A DNA stretch of 64,000 nucleotides from Pseudomonadota bacterium (GCA_023442945.1 JAEZWW010000108.1:1-64000); one strand, 5' to 3'; positions 48,718 through 58,096 are shown, counted from the first letter of the stretch. Numbers and translations are program-made. The notes: a model not told the origin generated them from the letters alone.

Positions 48718-50028
48718 TCATGCATCCGGCCGGCAGTGGGGTAACCAGCGCCGCAACAGCGGTGCGGTGATCACGGTGCTGAAGATGGCCATGATCACCA
48801 GCATCGTGAACTGCGGGCGCGAGATCACGCCCAGGTCGTAGCCGACGTTGATGACGATCAGCTCCATCAGCGCGCGCGTGTTCATCATGATGCCCAGCAC
48901 CTTGGCCTCGGCGCGCGGCATGCCCACCCAGCGCGCGGCCAGGTAGCTGGCGCAGAACTTCCCTGCCGTGGCCAAGAACACCGTGGCCAGGCACCAGCCC
49001 CACAGCGCCGGCGTGTTCAGACTGCCAACGTCGGTGCGCAGGCCGGTGTAGGTGAAGAAGATCGGCAGGAAGAACACCGTGGTGAACTGGCCCAGGCGTT
49101 CCTGCCAGGCGTCGACGAGCGCGCGTTCGTCGTGCAACAACACACCCAGCATGAAGCCGCCGAAGATCGCGAAGATGCCCAGGTGGTAGGTCGTCATCGA
49201 CGCCACGAAGATTGCCGCCAACAGGCCGCCCAGCAGGTTGTTGGACAAGGGCTCCGGTTGGCCGGTAGCCGTACGCGCCGCGGCCTGCGACGCGTGGATC
49301 AAGCGTTTGAGCACTGGCCGCACCACCCACCAGCACGTCACCCCGAACAGCGCCACCAAGGCTACGTTCAGCGCGAACGCGCCTGCGTTGAACTGCGACA
49401 CCGCCAGCGTGCTGACCAGCGCCAGCAGCAGCCAACCCACCACGTCGTTGATGGCAGCGGCGCTGATGCCGATCACGCCCAGCGGACGCCGCGTCAGGTC
49501 GAACTCGATCATGATGCGCCCGAGGATTGGCAGCGCAGTGATCGAGAACGCCGTGGCCACGAACAGCGCCGTGGCCAGCTGGTGGCTGTCGCCGGGCGCC
49601 AGCACTGGCGCGCTCACCCAACCCAGGCCAAAACCCAGCGCAAACGGCGTGACCAGGCCGGCGATCGCCACCCAAAGCACGGCACGCCGGTTGTGCCGCT
49701 CGGTCAAATGGCCGAAGTCGAAAGCCAGGCCGATCTGGAACATCAGCAGGATCAGGCCCAGCTGAGATAGCACCTGCATGGGCTCGCCGGGCGCCGACTT
49801 GAAGACGTAGGTGAAAGTGTCCGGCGCCAGCCAGCCGAACAGCGACGGCCCAAGCAGGATGCCGATGACGATCTCGCCCACCGCGGCCGACTGCCCCAGA
49901 CGCACCGCCAACGTCGAGCCGACGCGCCCCGCCAGCACCACCAGGCTGAGCTGCAGCAGCGTGAAGTACAGGATGGTTTCCGCGTGGTGCACGCCGCCCT
50001 GGGCGGCCGCCTGCGCCACCGCACTCAT
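48718..50028 (-). CDS. Kef/CPA2-type cation:proton antiporter
   Basis: About 12-13 membrane segments; CPA2 features include GEIVIGILLGPSLFGW, LLMFQIGLAFDF and the DVVGWLL segment with the ion-site Asp (ISAAAINDVVGWL). No C-terminal RCK/TrkA domain: it ends after the membrane part at 436 aa. It is the last gene of the minus-strand polyene operon, its start overlapping the ketoreductase stop by four bases, so it is probably co-expressed with pigment synthesis. The reason is unknown. Confidence 0.9.
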   Translation of the reverse strand: MSAVAQAAAQGGVHHAETILYFTLLQLSLVVLAGRVGSTLAVRLGQSAAVGEIVIGILLGPSLFGWLAPDTFTYVFKSAPGEPMQVLSQLGLILLMFQIGLAFDFGHLTERHNRRAVLWVAIAGLVTPFALGFGLGWVSAPVLAPGDSHQLATALFVATAFSITALPILGRIMIEFDLTRRPLGVIGISAAAINDVVGWLLLALVSTLAVSQFNAGAFALNVALVALFGVTCWWVVRPVLKRLIHASQAAARTATGQPEPLSNNLLGGLLAAIFVASMTTYHLGIFAIFGGFMLGVLLHDERALVDAWQERLGQFTTVFFLPIFFTYTGLRTDVGSLNTPALWGWCLATVFLATAGKFCASYLAARWVGMPRAEAKVLGIMMNTRALMELIVINVGYDLGVISRPQFTMLVIMAIFSTVITAPLLRRWLPHCRPDA

Positions 50029-50780
50029 TGGTACAAGGCCCCGTTGATGCCGATGGTCTGGCCACTGATGTAGCCCGCCTGGTCGGACGCCAGAAAAGCC
50101 ACCAGGTCCGCCACCTCACGCGGTTGGCCGGCGCGCTGCATCGGCACCATGCGCTTGATCGCGTCGGCATCAAAAGCGCCGGCGCTCATGTCGCTGGCGA
50201 TGATCCCGGGCGCCACGGCGTTCACCGTCACGCCGCGGCTGGCGCATTCCAGGGCCAGCGATTTGACCGCTGCGTGCAGCGCGCCCTTGGCCGCCGCGTA
50301 ATTGACCTGACCGCGGTTGCCGGCCTGCCCCGCCACCGAGGTGATGGCGATGATGCGGCCCCAGCGCGCACGCAGCATGGGCAGCATCAGCGGCTGCGCC
50401 ACGTTGTAGAAACCATTCAGGTTCACGTCGATCACGCGCTGCCATTGCGTGGGGGTCATGCCGGCAAATACCGCGTCGTCGTGCACGCCGGCGTTGCTGA
50501 CCAGCACCTGCACCGGGCCTTGTTCCACCACCTTGCCCAGCGCATCTGCGCAAGCCGCCGCGTTCGTCACGTCGAACACCAGCGCCTCGGCCGATTGGCC
50601 GCTGTCCCGAAGGTCGGCCACCAGTTGGTCGGCCGCGGCACGGTTGCCGTTGGCGTGGGCGATCACGTGCAGGCCTTGCGCGGCCAGCGCGCGTGCGATG
50701 GCGCTGCCGATGGCGCCGCTGGCGCCGGTCACGAGGGCGCGGCGCGGCGGGCGCGCGCTGCCAGAAGAAGTTGAAGTCAT
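50025..50780 (-). CDS. 3-oxoacyl-ACP reductase (FabG-like) of polyene cluster
   Basis: Short-chain dehydrogenase of 251 aa: cofactor loop VTGASGAIGSAIA at about 18-30, SNAGVHDD, the catalytic Ser (IITSVAGQ... region) and YAAAKGALHAAVKS with Tyr and Lys. It should reduce the 3-keto group after each condensation by the cluster ketosynthase. Overlaps of four bases with the dehydratase upstream and antiporter downstream fix its place in the operon. Confidence 0.92.
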   Translation of the reverse strand: MTSTSSGSARPPRRALVTGASGAIGSAIARALAAQGLHVIAHANGNRAAADQLVADLRDSGQSAEALVFDVTNAAACADALGKVVEQGPVQVLVSNAGVHDDAVFAGMTPTQWQRVIDVNLNGFYNVAQPLMLPMLRARWGRIIAITSVAGQAGNRGQVNYAAAKGALHAAVKSLALECASRGVTVNAVAPGIIASDMSAGAFDADAIKRMVPMQRAGQPREVADLVAFLASDQAGYISGQTIGINGALYQ

Positions 50781-51259
50781 GGGGAAATGTGTGGGGCCGC
50801 GTCGAGCATCACGACCGCGCGCCCTTCGACAAGCGGGCGCTCGCCCGCGCTGAGCGCGAAAGTGTAGACGCTGTGGTCGCCGTTATCGGCGTCCCTGTGC
50901 ACGCGCACCGTGAGACGCTCGCCCACGTCGTCCAGGCGCGACACGTGCAGCTCGACCGATCGCACGCTGACCAGAAAGCCCATGGTGGGCGGGGGCACAC
51001 CCAGCGCCTGGGCCACCAGCGCGCCGTGCAGCGCCATGGCCTGCGCGGCGTATTCGATCCCGCACGCGGCACCCAGGCGATCCGCGTGGCGCAAGGGGTT
51101 GTCCGCAGCGGTGTGGCTGACGGCGGTGCAGACCACGTCGGTGGCCGTCACCTGCTCGACCGTGTCCAGCAGGCACATCCGGCCCTGGTGCGGCACGCGC
51201 GCGGCGATCCAGTCGTGCCCCTGACCCGCAGCGGCCTGAAACACGGCGCTCGCGTTCAT
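50777..51259 (-). CDS. Hotdog-fold 3-hydroxyacyl-ACP dehydratase
   Basis: 160 aa, hotdog fold. The opening WIAARVPHQGRMCLLDTVEQ carries the His position (PHQGRM) and CGIEYAAQAMALHGALVA the central helix with the catalytic Glu. This is the pattern of the larger dehydratase of aryl-polyene clusters (3-hydroxylacyl-ACP dehydratase). It makes each trans double bond after ketoreduction. Coupled by four-base overlaps on both sides. Confidence 0.88.
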   Translation of the reverse strand: MNASAVFQAAAGQGHDWIAARVPHQGRMCLLDTVEQVTATDVVCTAVSHTAADNPLRHADRLGAACGIEYAAQAMALHGALVAQALGVPPPTMGFLVSVRSVELHVSRLDDVGERLTVRVHRDADNGDHSVYTFALSAGERPLVEGRAVVMLDAAPHISP

Positions 51260-52137
51260 GCCGCGGCGTGGGCAGACACGGCCGTCGCTACCAAGGGCAC
51301 CACCGTGACGCGCAGCACCTGTGGGGGCAGGTAGTCGACGTCCACAGTTTGCGGGGCGTTCGGCGCCCCCAGCATGGCCGCCAGCAGCGGCAGCCCCCGC
51401 GTGGGCGGCATGCCGTAGGCGGCGCCGTTGACATCGGCCGCTGTCACGGGCGTGGCCCGGCCCTCACCCAGCGCGCCGCGGCGCGGCAGGCGCAGTTCGG
51501 CAATGGCGTTCGGGCCGCGCGCCGGCGCCAGCACCAGCGCCAGTGCGGCGGTGTCGAGGATCGGCCGCTTGGCGTGCAGCGGCGGCGGGTACTCGCTGTC
51601 GCCCGCGACCAGCAGCACCGGTTGGCCCGCCGATTCCACCTGGGCCATGGCTTCCAGCAGGCCGGCGCCAAAGCTGGCGTCGTAGGCACCCAGCACCTGC
51701 GCGGCCGGCGTGGCGCCGGTGGCGATGGACCAATAACCCGACGCCGCGTTGTGCACCGAGTTGTGAAAGCGCGTGGGCGAGATCTGCCGGTCGTCCGTGG
51801 CCAGCAATTCGCACAGCGCGTGGCAGTTGTGCCCGTCGCCACCCGAACTGGCGAACACGTTGGGCAGCGTCGCCGGGTCGCACCCGGCCATGCGGCAAGC
51901 CTGCAACCCGGCCGCCAGCGTCGCCTTGACGATGCGGCTGGCGCGGCGGCGCTCGGCCGGCGGCAGCACCTCGGGCGCCGGCAGATTCGTGGGCGCTGGC
52001 GCGTAGGCGGCGTCGCCGCGCAAGACGGCGCTGGCCTGCGGCCAGTCGCTGAAACCCGGGCCAACGATGCCCACGCCTTCGACCCACACGCGGATGACCT
52101 CGGCGTCGCGCCCGGTGACAGAAGCGGAATCGCTCAT
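51256..52137 (-). CDS. Ketosynthase-like chain-length factor
   Basis: Condensing-enzyme fold of 293 aa, shorter than a full ketosynthase. The nucleophile position has no Cys: the equivalent region reads SPTRFHNSVHNAASGYWSIA, a signature of the ketosynthase partner subunit in aryl-polyene clusters. FASSGGDGHNCHALCE near residue 95 is also family-typical. It probably dimerises with the ketosynthase at 52134 and helps set chain length. Overlaps four bases with both neighbours. Confidence 0.86.
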   Translation of the reverse strand: MSDSASVTGRDAEVIRVWVEGVGIVGPGFSDWPQASAVLRGDAAYAPAPTNLPAPEVLPPAERRRASRIVKATLAAGLQACRMAGCDPATLPNVFASSGGDGHNCHALCELLATDDRQISPTRFHNSVHNAASGYWSIATGATPAAQVLGAYDASFGAGLLEAMAQVESAGQPVLLVAGDSEYPPPLHAKRPILDTAALALVLAPARGPNAIAELRLPRRGALGEGRATPVTAADVNGAAYGMPPTRGLPLLAAMLGAPNAPQTVDVDYLPPQVLRVTVVPLVATAVSAHAAA

Positions 52138-53348
52138 GCCGCCTCCTTGCGCGAGAGCACCAGGCTGGCGTTGCTGCCGCCAAAGCCGAATGAATTTGAT
52201 AGCACGTGGCGCAGATGGGGCAATGGCTGCGGGCCAGAAACGATCTGGAGTGGGATGGCCGGGTCGGGCGTCTGCAGGCCCACGCTCGCCGGCAGCAAGC
52301 CGTGCTGCAGTGCCAGCGCGCTGATGACGGCCTCCACTGCCCCGGCCGCGCCGAGCGTATGGCCCGTCATGCCTTTGGTGGAACTGGCCGGCACATCGGC
52401 GTGGTCGGCAAACACCGCGGCCACGCCCGCGCCTTCGGACAAGTCGTTGGCCGGCGTTGCCGTGCCGTGCAGGTTGACGTAGCCGATGTCGCGCGCCGAC
52501 AAGCCGGCGCGTTGCAGCGCCTGTGCCATGGCGGCGCGGGCGCCCCGGCCTTCGGGGTGCGGCGCGGACATGTGGTGCGCGTCGCTGGATTCACCCCAGC
52601 CGGACAGGACGATGCACGGGCCCGCGGCCGCTGGGGCCGCATCGGCGCGCTCCAGCAGCGCGTAGGCGGCGGCTTCGCCAATCGACAGGCCCTGGCGGTC
52701 AACGTCGCCGGGGCGGCAGGGCTCGGGTGAGGTCAGCTCCAGCGACGAAAAGCCGTACAAGGTGGTCAAGCACAGCGAATCGACGCCGCCGACGATGGCC
52801 GCATCGGCCAGGCCGGCGGCGATCAGCCGGTCGGCCGCCGCAAACGCCTTGGCCGACGACGAACACGCCGTCGACAAGGTGAAAGCCGGCCCGCGCAAGC
52901 CCAGCAGATCGCGCATGAAGCTGCTCAACGCGCCGGTGTTGTGGGTGGTGCGGTAGTCGAACCAGGCGGGCAGCGCGCCGTCGGCATCGCGCTCGCGGTA
53001 GGCGGCTTCGGCCGACAGGATGCCCGAGGTGCTGGTGCCCAGCACCAGGGCCACGCGGTCCGCGCCGTAACGGGCGATGGCGTCCCGCGCTGCGGGCTCG
53101 AACCCGTCGGCCTGCAGGCCCAGCAGCGCCAGGCGGTGGTTGCGGCAGTCGTAGGCGGCCAGATCGGGCGGCAGTTGCACGGCGTCGGTGCCGGGCACTT
53201 CGCCGATCCAGGTGGCGATATCGGTGTCTTCAAAATCACAGGGCTTGAGGCCCGAGCGGCCCGCGCGCAGCGCGTCCAGCAAAGGCCCGGTGCCCACGCC
53301 CAGGGCGGTGGTGGCCGTGAAGGCGGTCAGTACCAAGGGCGCCGTCAT
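52134..53348 (-). CDS. Beta-ketoacyl-ACP synthase of polyene cluster
   Basis: 404-aa FabF-type condensing enzyme. The catalytic triad is complete: Cys162 in STACSSSAKAF, His294 in NLHGTATPAND and His330 in KGMTGHTLGAAGAVEA; the C-terminus has VLSNSFGFGGSNASL. It extends the chain with malonyl-ACP. The ATG at 53348 is chosen since the upstream in-frame stretch belongs to the methyltransferase gene read in another frame. Four-base overlaps couple it to the methyltransferase and the chain-length factor. Confidence 0.93.
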   Translation of the reverse strand: MTAPLVLTAFTATTALGVGTGPLLDALRAGRSGLKPCDFEDTDIATWIGEVPGTDAVQLPPDLAAYDCRNHRLALLGLQADGFEPAARDAIARYGADRVALVLGTSTSGILSAEAAYRERDADGALPAWFDYRTTHNTGALSSFMRDLLGLRGPAFTLSTACSSSAKAFAAADRLIAAGLADAAIVGGVDSLCLTTLYGFSSLELTSPEPCRPGDVDRQGLSIGEAAAYALLERADAAPAAAGPCIVLSGWGESSDAHHMSAPHPEGRGARAAMAQALQRAGLSARDIGYVNLHGTATPANDLSEGAGVAAVFADHADVPASSTKGMTGHTLGAAGAVEAVISALALQHGLLPASVGLQTPDPAIPLQIVSGPQPLPHLRHVLSNSFGFGGSNASLVLSRKEAA

Positions 53349-54205
53349 GCATCCCCTTCGGCGGGCACGTGCGCCAGCAGCAACACGTTGGCAAAAGGCA
53401 GACCGCCCGGTGTCGGCACGGCGTGCACCTGAAAGCCCAAGGCGTGCAACGCGGCCGTCCACTCGGCCAGCGGGCGGCAATACAGCTGCGACCAACCGTG
53501 GCCGCGGCCCAGGGTGATGGCCTGATCGGCCCAGCGGCTGAGGCGGAAAGGCCAGCCGGCCGCCGCATCGCCCACGCGCATGACCAACACACCGCCCGGG
53601 GGCAACGCGGCGCGGATGCGGCGCAGCACGTCGTTCTGCGCCGCAGTCGGGATGTAGTGGATGACGTCCAGGATGGTGACGACGTCAACCTGGCCAAAGT
53701 CGGCTTGGCAGATGTCGGCCTGCTCGACCCGCACCCGCGGCTCTTCGGCAAACCCGGCCTGGCCGCGCGCGGCGTCGGCGGGCATCAGCTCCAGCGCGCG
53801 CAGGGACTCGACCAGCGGCGGCTCGGGCCAGTCGGCAGGCCAGCCGCCTTGCTCGGCCAGGGCGCGCGCGGCAATAAGCCACGACGCCAGCACCGCCTGG
53901 CCACACCCCAGGTCCAGAAAGCGCACACCGCGGTCGCGCAAACCGGAAAACGCGCCCAGGCGCAGCAGCTCGATGAACATCGGGTCGCCGCCCAGCTTGC
54001 CGCGCGAGAAATGGTAAGCAAAGCGCCCGTTGGCGCGGTAGCGGGCGCTGGCCAGATCGACCAGTCGGCGCTGCAGCGCGTTCACCGGCGCCGAACCTGG
54101 CGCGGGCGCACTGCGCTGCGCCCCGCCCGGGCCCCGCCCGCGCGAGGCCTTGAGCACGGCCGCCGAACCGTTGCCGGTCACGGCGCCTCCCATCTTGTTT
54201 TTCAT
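53345..54205 (-). CDS. Class I SAM-dependent methyltransferase
   Basis: SAM-binding motif FLDLGCGQAVLASWL near residue 97, then the post-I acidic region and TILDVIHYIPTAAQNDVL. 286 aa from the ATG at 54205, after which about 45 residues are a low-complexity Gly/Ala/Pro lead. In aryl-polyene chemistry a methyltransferase may methylate the aromatic head or its hydroxyl; the target here is inferred. It overlaps the deacetylase stop and the ketosynthase start by four bases each. Confidence 0.86.
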   Translation of the reverse strand: MKNKMGGAVTGNGSAAVLKASRGRGPGGAQRSAPAPGSAPVNALQRRLVDLASARYRANGRFAYHFSRGKLGGDPMFIELLRLGAFSGLRDRGVRFLDLGCGQAVLASWLIAARALAEQGGWPADWPEPPLVESLRALELMPADAARGQAGFAEEPRVRVEQADICQADFGQVDVVTILDVIHYIPTAAQNDVLRRIRAALPPGGVLVMRVGDAAAGWPFRLSRWADQAITLGRGHGWSQLYCRPLAEWTAALHALGFQVHAVPTPGGLPFANVLLLAHVPAEGDA

Positions 54206-55056
54206 GCGGTCACTCCCTGCCATTGAAGGCTTGTTGTTTCTGGCACCGCGTCGGCCAGCGGTACGCTGCGCAAGCCCTGGGCTTGCAGGGTGTCCAAAAG
54301 GCGTGGCAGCACGGCCAGCACGACCGGCTGCCCGCTGGCGGTGCGCGCGGCGTGGCCGTCGTGCAGCAGCAGCACATCGCCCGCGGCCAGGCCGCGCGTC
54401 AGGCGCGCCAGCACGGCGTCGGCGTCGCCCGTGCGGGTGTCGTAGCCGCGCCGCGTCCAGGCGGCCAGCTGCAGGCCCTGGCGCGCCAGAATCGGGTCCA
54501 GCCACGGGTTGCGCAGCCCGGCGACGGCGCGGAAAAAGCGCGGCGCACGACCGGTGACGGCGGCCACGGCGGCCTGCCCGCCCGCCACCTGCGCGGCCAT
54601 GCGGCGCCAGCCCATGGCGGCAAACAGGTGGGGATGGGTGTCGGTGTGGTTTTCGATGCGGTGGCCGCGCCGCACGATGTCGCGCGCCAGGTCCGGGTGG
54701 CGGCGCAGCTGCTCGCCCACGCAAAAAAAGGTGGCGCGGGCCTGGGCCGCGTCCAACAGGTCGAGCACCTGCGGGGTCACGCTGGGCTCGGGGCCGTCGT
54801 CGAAGGTCAGTGCCACCTCGCCGCGCGCCACAGCGTCCGGCGGCAGGCGCGTCAGGTTGTCGCCCAGCAGGCGGCTGCGCGGCCACAGGCCGGCGGTGCT
54901 GAGCACCAGGTGATTGGCCACGACCAGCCCCAGCCACCACGCCCACTGCGACGGCCACGCCAGAACGCTCACCAGCGCCAACCCATGCAGGGCGGCGCTG
55001 AGGCGCAAAAACAGGCTGGGCCGCCAGGCTCGGGCGGGTCGAAGTGATGAAGCCAT
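54202..55056 (-). CDS. NodB-type polysaccharide deacetylase
   Basis: NodB homology: first motif ALTFDDGPEPS with the metal-site Asp pair, second HTDTHPHL with the His pair, and a C-terminal DVLLLHDG. An N-terminal hydrophobic helix pair (about residues 15-50) anchors it to the membrane with the domain outside. 284 aa from the ATG at 55056. It is the first gene of the minus-strand polyene operon. Its substrate might be the sugar added by the cluster glycosyltransferase or a lipid acyl group; this is a guess. Confidence 0.87.
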   Translation of the reverse strand: MASSLRPARAWRPSLFLRLSAALHGLALVSVLAWPSQWAWWLGLVVANHLVLSTAGLWPRSRLLGDNLTRLPPDAVARGEVALTFDDGPEPSVTPQVLDLLDAAQARATFFCVGEQLRRHPDLARDIVRRGHRIENHTDTHPHLFAAMGWRRMAAQVAGGQAAVAAVTGRAPRFFRAVAGLRNPWLDPILARQGLQLAAWTRRGYDTRTGDADAVLARLTRGLAAGDVLLLHDGHAARTASGQPVVLAVLPRLLDTLQAQGLRSVPLADAVPETTSLQWQGVTA

Positions 55057-55118
55057 GGCTGGATTATGGGCCAGCCGACACGGTCCAGTCGACACACGCA
55101 GATACAAAGCCCGTTGAC

Positions 55119-55168
55119 ACTTAAGCGCTACAACCATCTGCGCGGGCAGCTATATTTTTCATAGTAAT
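55119..55168 (-). repeat. Interspersed repeat, copy 14
   Basis: GCGCTACAACCATCTGCGCG, GGCAGC, then TTTTTCATAGTAAT: reverse copy lacking the GGCCGATTT end, located between the divergent deacetylase and chrA genes, probably in the leader of one of them. Confidence 0.75.
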
Positions 55169-55215
55169 TCGGCGACGATTCGCCTGCGTCACACACAGGC
55201 GCTATCCTGCGCGCC

Positions 55216-56469
55216 ATGCCCCATCCCGCTGCGCATTGCCCAGCTCCCGCGCCCGAAGCCAGTGTGGGCGAGATCGCACGGGTGTTCCTGCGCCTGGGGC
55301 TGACCTCGTTCGGCGGTCCGGTGGCGCACCTGGGCTACTTCCGCAGCGAATTCGTCGAACGCCGCCGTTGGTTGAGCGACGCGGCCTACGCCGAGCTGGT
55401 CGCGCTGTGCCAATTCTTGCCCGGCCCGACCAGCAGCCAGGTCGGCCTGGCGGTGGGACTGCAGCGCGGCGGCTGGCTGGGTGCGCTGGTGGCCTGGGCC
55501 GGTTTCACCCTGCCGTCGGCGATCCTGCTGGTGTTGCTGGCGCTGGGGCTGACGCGGCTGGACCTGCACCAGCCAGCGGCACTGGGGGCACTGCATGGGC
55601 TGAAGCTGGCCGCTGTCGCTGTGGTCGCGCACGCGGTCTGGGGCATGGCGCGCAGCCTGTGCCCCGACGCGCCCCGCCGCGCCCTGGCGCTGGGCGTGAC
55701 GGTGCTGGCACTGTGGGGGACCAGCCCCTTTGCCCAAGTTGGCCTGATCGCGCTGTCGGCAATGCTGGGCGGCTTGATCGGTGGTCGACCCGCGGCACAT
55801 GCCGCGTCAGCGCGTGCGGCCGACGGCTCGGCGGCCGCGGCCAAGCACCGCGCCGGCCTGCCCCGCGCCGCGCTGTGGCTGCTGTTGTTCACCGCGCTGC
55901 TGATCGGCCTGCCGCTGTGGGCGCGCGTCAGCGGCAACGGGGTGGCCGAGTTACTGGCGGTCTTCTACCGCGCGGGTGCCCTGGTGTTTGGCGGCGGCCA
56001 CGTCGTGCTGCCGCTGCTGCAGGCTGAAGTTGTGCCGCGCGGCTGGTTGGATCTGGACAGCTTTCTGGCCGGCTACGGCGCGGCGCAGGCCGTGCCCGGG
56101 CCCTTGTTCACCTTTGCCGCCTTCGTCGGCGCCGCGCGTGGCGCGGCGCCCAACGGCTGGCTGGGCGGCGCGCTGGCGCTGGTGGCGATCTTCCTGCCTG
56201 GCTTTCTGTTGCTCTTTGCCGCGCTGCCGGTGTGGGCGCGGCTGCGCCACTTGGCGTGGGCACGGCGCGTGCTGGCCGCCGTCAACGCCGCCGTCGTGGG
56301 CCTGCTGCTGGCGACCTGGCTGGGCCTGCTGCGCCCCAGCATCGGCAGCGTGGCGGACGCCATCGTCGCGCTGCTGGCCGCGCTGGCGCTGTGGCACGGG
56401 CGCGTGCCGGCGTGGGCGGTGGCGCTGGGATGTGCGCTGGCGGGCGCAGCGCTGGCGGTCTTGCGCTGA
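55216..56469 (+). CDS. chrA: Chromate transporter ChrA
   Basis: Two-domain chromate exporter of 417 aa. Each half begins with the family helix block: LRLGLTSFGGPVAHLGYF at about residues 27-44, and in the second half GALVFGGGHVVLPLLQAEV; the conserved QFLPGPTSSQ and AQAVPGPLFTFAAF follow. About ten to twelve membrane segments. Confers chromate efflux in characterised homologues; here no chrB regulator is adjacent. It is convergent with yejF, with only 16 bases between their stops. Confidence 0.93.
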   Translation: MPHPAAHCPAPAPEASVGEIARVFLRLGLTSFGGPVAHLGYFRSEFVERRRWLSDAAYAELVALCQFLPGPTSSQVGLAVGLQRGGWLGALVAWAGFTLPSAILLVLLALGLTRLDLHQPAALGALHGLKLAAVAVVAHAVWGMARSLCPDAPRRALALGVTVLALWGTSPFAQVGLIALSAMLGGLIGGRPAAHAASARAADGSAAAAKHRAGLPRAALWLLLFTALLIGLPLWARVSGNGVAELLAVFYRAGALVFGGGHVVLPLLQAEVVPRGWLDLDSFLAGYGAAQAVPGPLFTFAAFVGAARGAAPNGWLGGALALVAIFLPGFLLLFAALPVWARLRHLAWARRVLAAVNAAVVGLLLATWLGLLRPSIGSVADAIVALLAALALWHGRVPAWAVALGCALAGAALAVLR

Positions 56470-56485
56470 CGCGCGACACGGCGGC

Positions 56486-58096
56486 TCAGGCCGCAGCCAG
56501 CAAGCGCTGCGTGTACGGGTGCTGCGGCGCGCCCAGCACATTGGCCACGGCGCCAGATTCGACCACGCGCCCGTCCTTCAACACGATCACTTCGTGCGCC
56601 ATGGCGTTGACCACGGCCACGTCGTGCGTGATCAGCAAATAGCTCAAACCGCGGTCGCGTTGCAGGCGCTGCAACAGGGCCAGCACCTGTTTCTGGATGG
56701 TCACGTCGAGCGCGCTGGTCGGCTCGTCCAGCACCAGCACCTCGGGCTGCACGATGAGCGCGCGAGCCAAAGCAATGCGCTGGCGCTGGCCGCCGGAAAA
56801 CTCGTGCGGGTAGCGCGACAGCAGCTGCGGAAAGCGCGCCTCGTCCAGCCCGACCTCGGCCAGCTGCTCGGTCACGCGGGCGGCGCGCGCGTCGGCGTCC
56901 AGCTCAGGCGCGTGCACGCGCAGGCCTTCGCCGACGATCTCTTCCACTGTCATGCGCGGCGACAGCGACGAAAACGGGTCCTGGAACACCACCTGCACCG
57001 CGCGCCGCAGCGGCTGGTCGGCGGCGGGCCGGTGCGTCCAGCTGCGCCCGTGCACAGCCAATTCGCCGCTGACCTGGCGCGCCGCCAACAGGCCCAGCGC
57101 GGCCTGCGCCAGGGTGGACTTGCCCGAGCCGGATTCGCCGATCACGCCCAGCGTGCGCCCGGGCGGCAAGGCAAAGCTGGCGTCTTCCAGCGCCACGAAT
57201 TCGCCTTTCTTAAACCAACCGCGGATGCCCGGCAGCGGTGTCGGGTAGGTCACGCGCAGGCCTTGCGCGGCCATGACGGGCGCGGCATCGGGCGAAACAG
57301 GCGTGTCGACCACGTCGCGTTCGGGCCGGCTGGCCATCAGTTTTTGCGTGTAGGGCTGGCGCGGGTCGGCAAAGACCTGCTCGGTCGCGCCCTGCTCGAC
57401 CAGCTGGCCGTGCTGCATCACCGCCACACGGTCGGCAAAGCGGCGCACCAGGTTCAAATCGTGCGTGATCATCAGCACCGCCATGCCGTGCTGGCGGCGC
57501 AGGTCTTCCAGCAAGTCGAGGATCTGCCCGCGCAGGCTGACGTCCAGCGCCGTGGTCGGCTCGTCGGCCAGAAGCAGTTGGGGCTCGCACGCCAGGGCCA
57601 TGGCGATCATCGCGCGCTGGCGCTGGCCGCCCGACAGCTGGTGCGGGTAGCTGGCGGCGCGGCGCGCCGGTTCGGGAATGCCGGTGGACGCTAGCAACTC
57701 AATAGCTGCCTGCGCTGATTGGGCGGTCGTCAGCGCCCGTTTTAGCCTCAAAACCTCGGCAATCTGCTCCCCCACGCTCATCAGCGGGTTCAGCGCCGTC
57801 ATCGGCTCCTGGAAGATCATGGCGATCTCGTCGCCGCGCAGGCCGCGCATGGCGCGCTCGGGCAGCGCCAGCAGGTCCTGGGTCTTGCCGTCGGCGGTGA
57901 ACAGCGCCTGGCCGGACAGCCGCGCGCCTTCCAAGAGGCGCAGCAGCGCCAGCGCCGTCACCGTCTTGCCGGAGCCCGACTCGCCCACCAGCGCCAGCTT
58001 TTCGCCCGGCGCGATCTGAAAGCTGACGCGGTCGACCACGGTCTTGCGGCCGAAGGCGACGCTCAGATCGCGCACATCGAGCAAGGGCGCGCTCAT
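56486..58096 (-). CDS. yejF: Duplicated ATP-binding subunit of YejABEF-type ABC importer
   Basis: 536 aa with two ABC cassettes. The first has Walker [12 protein letters not shown], signature [13 protein letters not shown] and ADEPTTALD; the second [25 protein letters not shown] and LDEPTSALD. This double-cassette form powers the YejABEF peptide importer. About 20 residues (115-136, including [14 protein letters not shown]) are encoded by an interspersed repeat in the variable region before the first signature. It is the last gene of the yej group. Confidence 0.94.
   Translation of the reverse strand: MSAPLLDVRDLSVAFGRKTVVDRVSFQIAPGEKLALVGESGSGKTVTALALLRLLEGARLSGQALFTADGKTQDLLALPERAMRGLRGDEIAMIFQEPMTALNPLMSVGEQIAEVLRLKRALTTAQSAQAAIELLASTGIPEPARRAASYPHQLSGGQRQRAMIAMALACEPQLLLADEPTTALDVSLRGQILDLLEDLRRQHGMAVLMITHDLNLVRRFADRVAVMQHGQLVEQGATEQVFADPRQPYTQKLMASRPERDVVDTPVSPDAAPVMAAQGLRVTYPTPLPGIRGWFKKGEFVALEDASFALPPGRTLGVIGESGSGKSTLAQAALGLLAARQVSGELAVHGRSWTHRPAADQPLRRAVQVVFQDPFSSLSPRMTVEEIVGEGLRVHAPELDADARAARVTEQLAEVGLDEARFPQLLSRYPHEFSGGQRQRIALARALIVQPEVLVLDEPTSALDVTIQKQVLALLQRLQRDRGLSYLLITHDVAVVNAMAHEVIVLKDGRVVESGAVANVLGAPQHPYTQRLLAAA
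57691..57755 (+). repeat. Interspersed repeat inside yejF, copy 15
   Basis: AACTCAATAGCTGCCTGCGC then a degenerate right half (GGGCGGTCGTCAGCGCCCGTTTT). Read by yejF on the minus strand as [10 protein letters not shown], in the same element frame as the purL and truB copies. Confidence 0.75.

Noticed and set aside
52190..52245. Repeat-like TTGATAGCA with GCGCAGATGG in the ketosynthase gene
   Set aside because: The codons spell the conserved NSFGFGG end of ketosynthases, so the resemblance to the repeat is coincidental.
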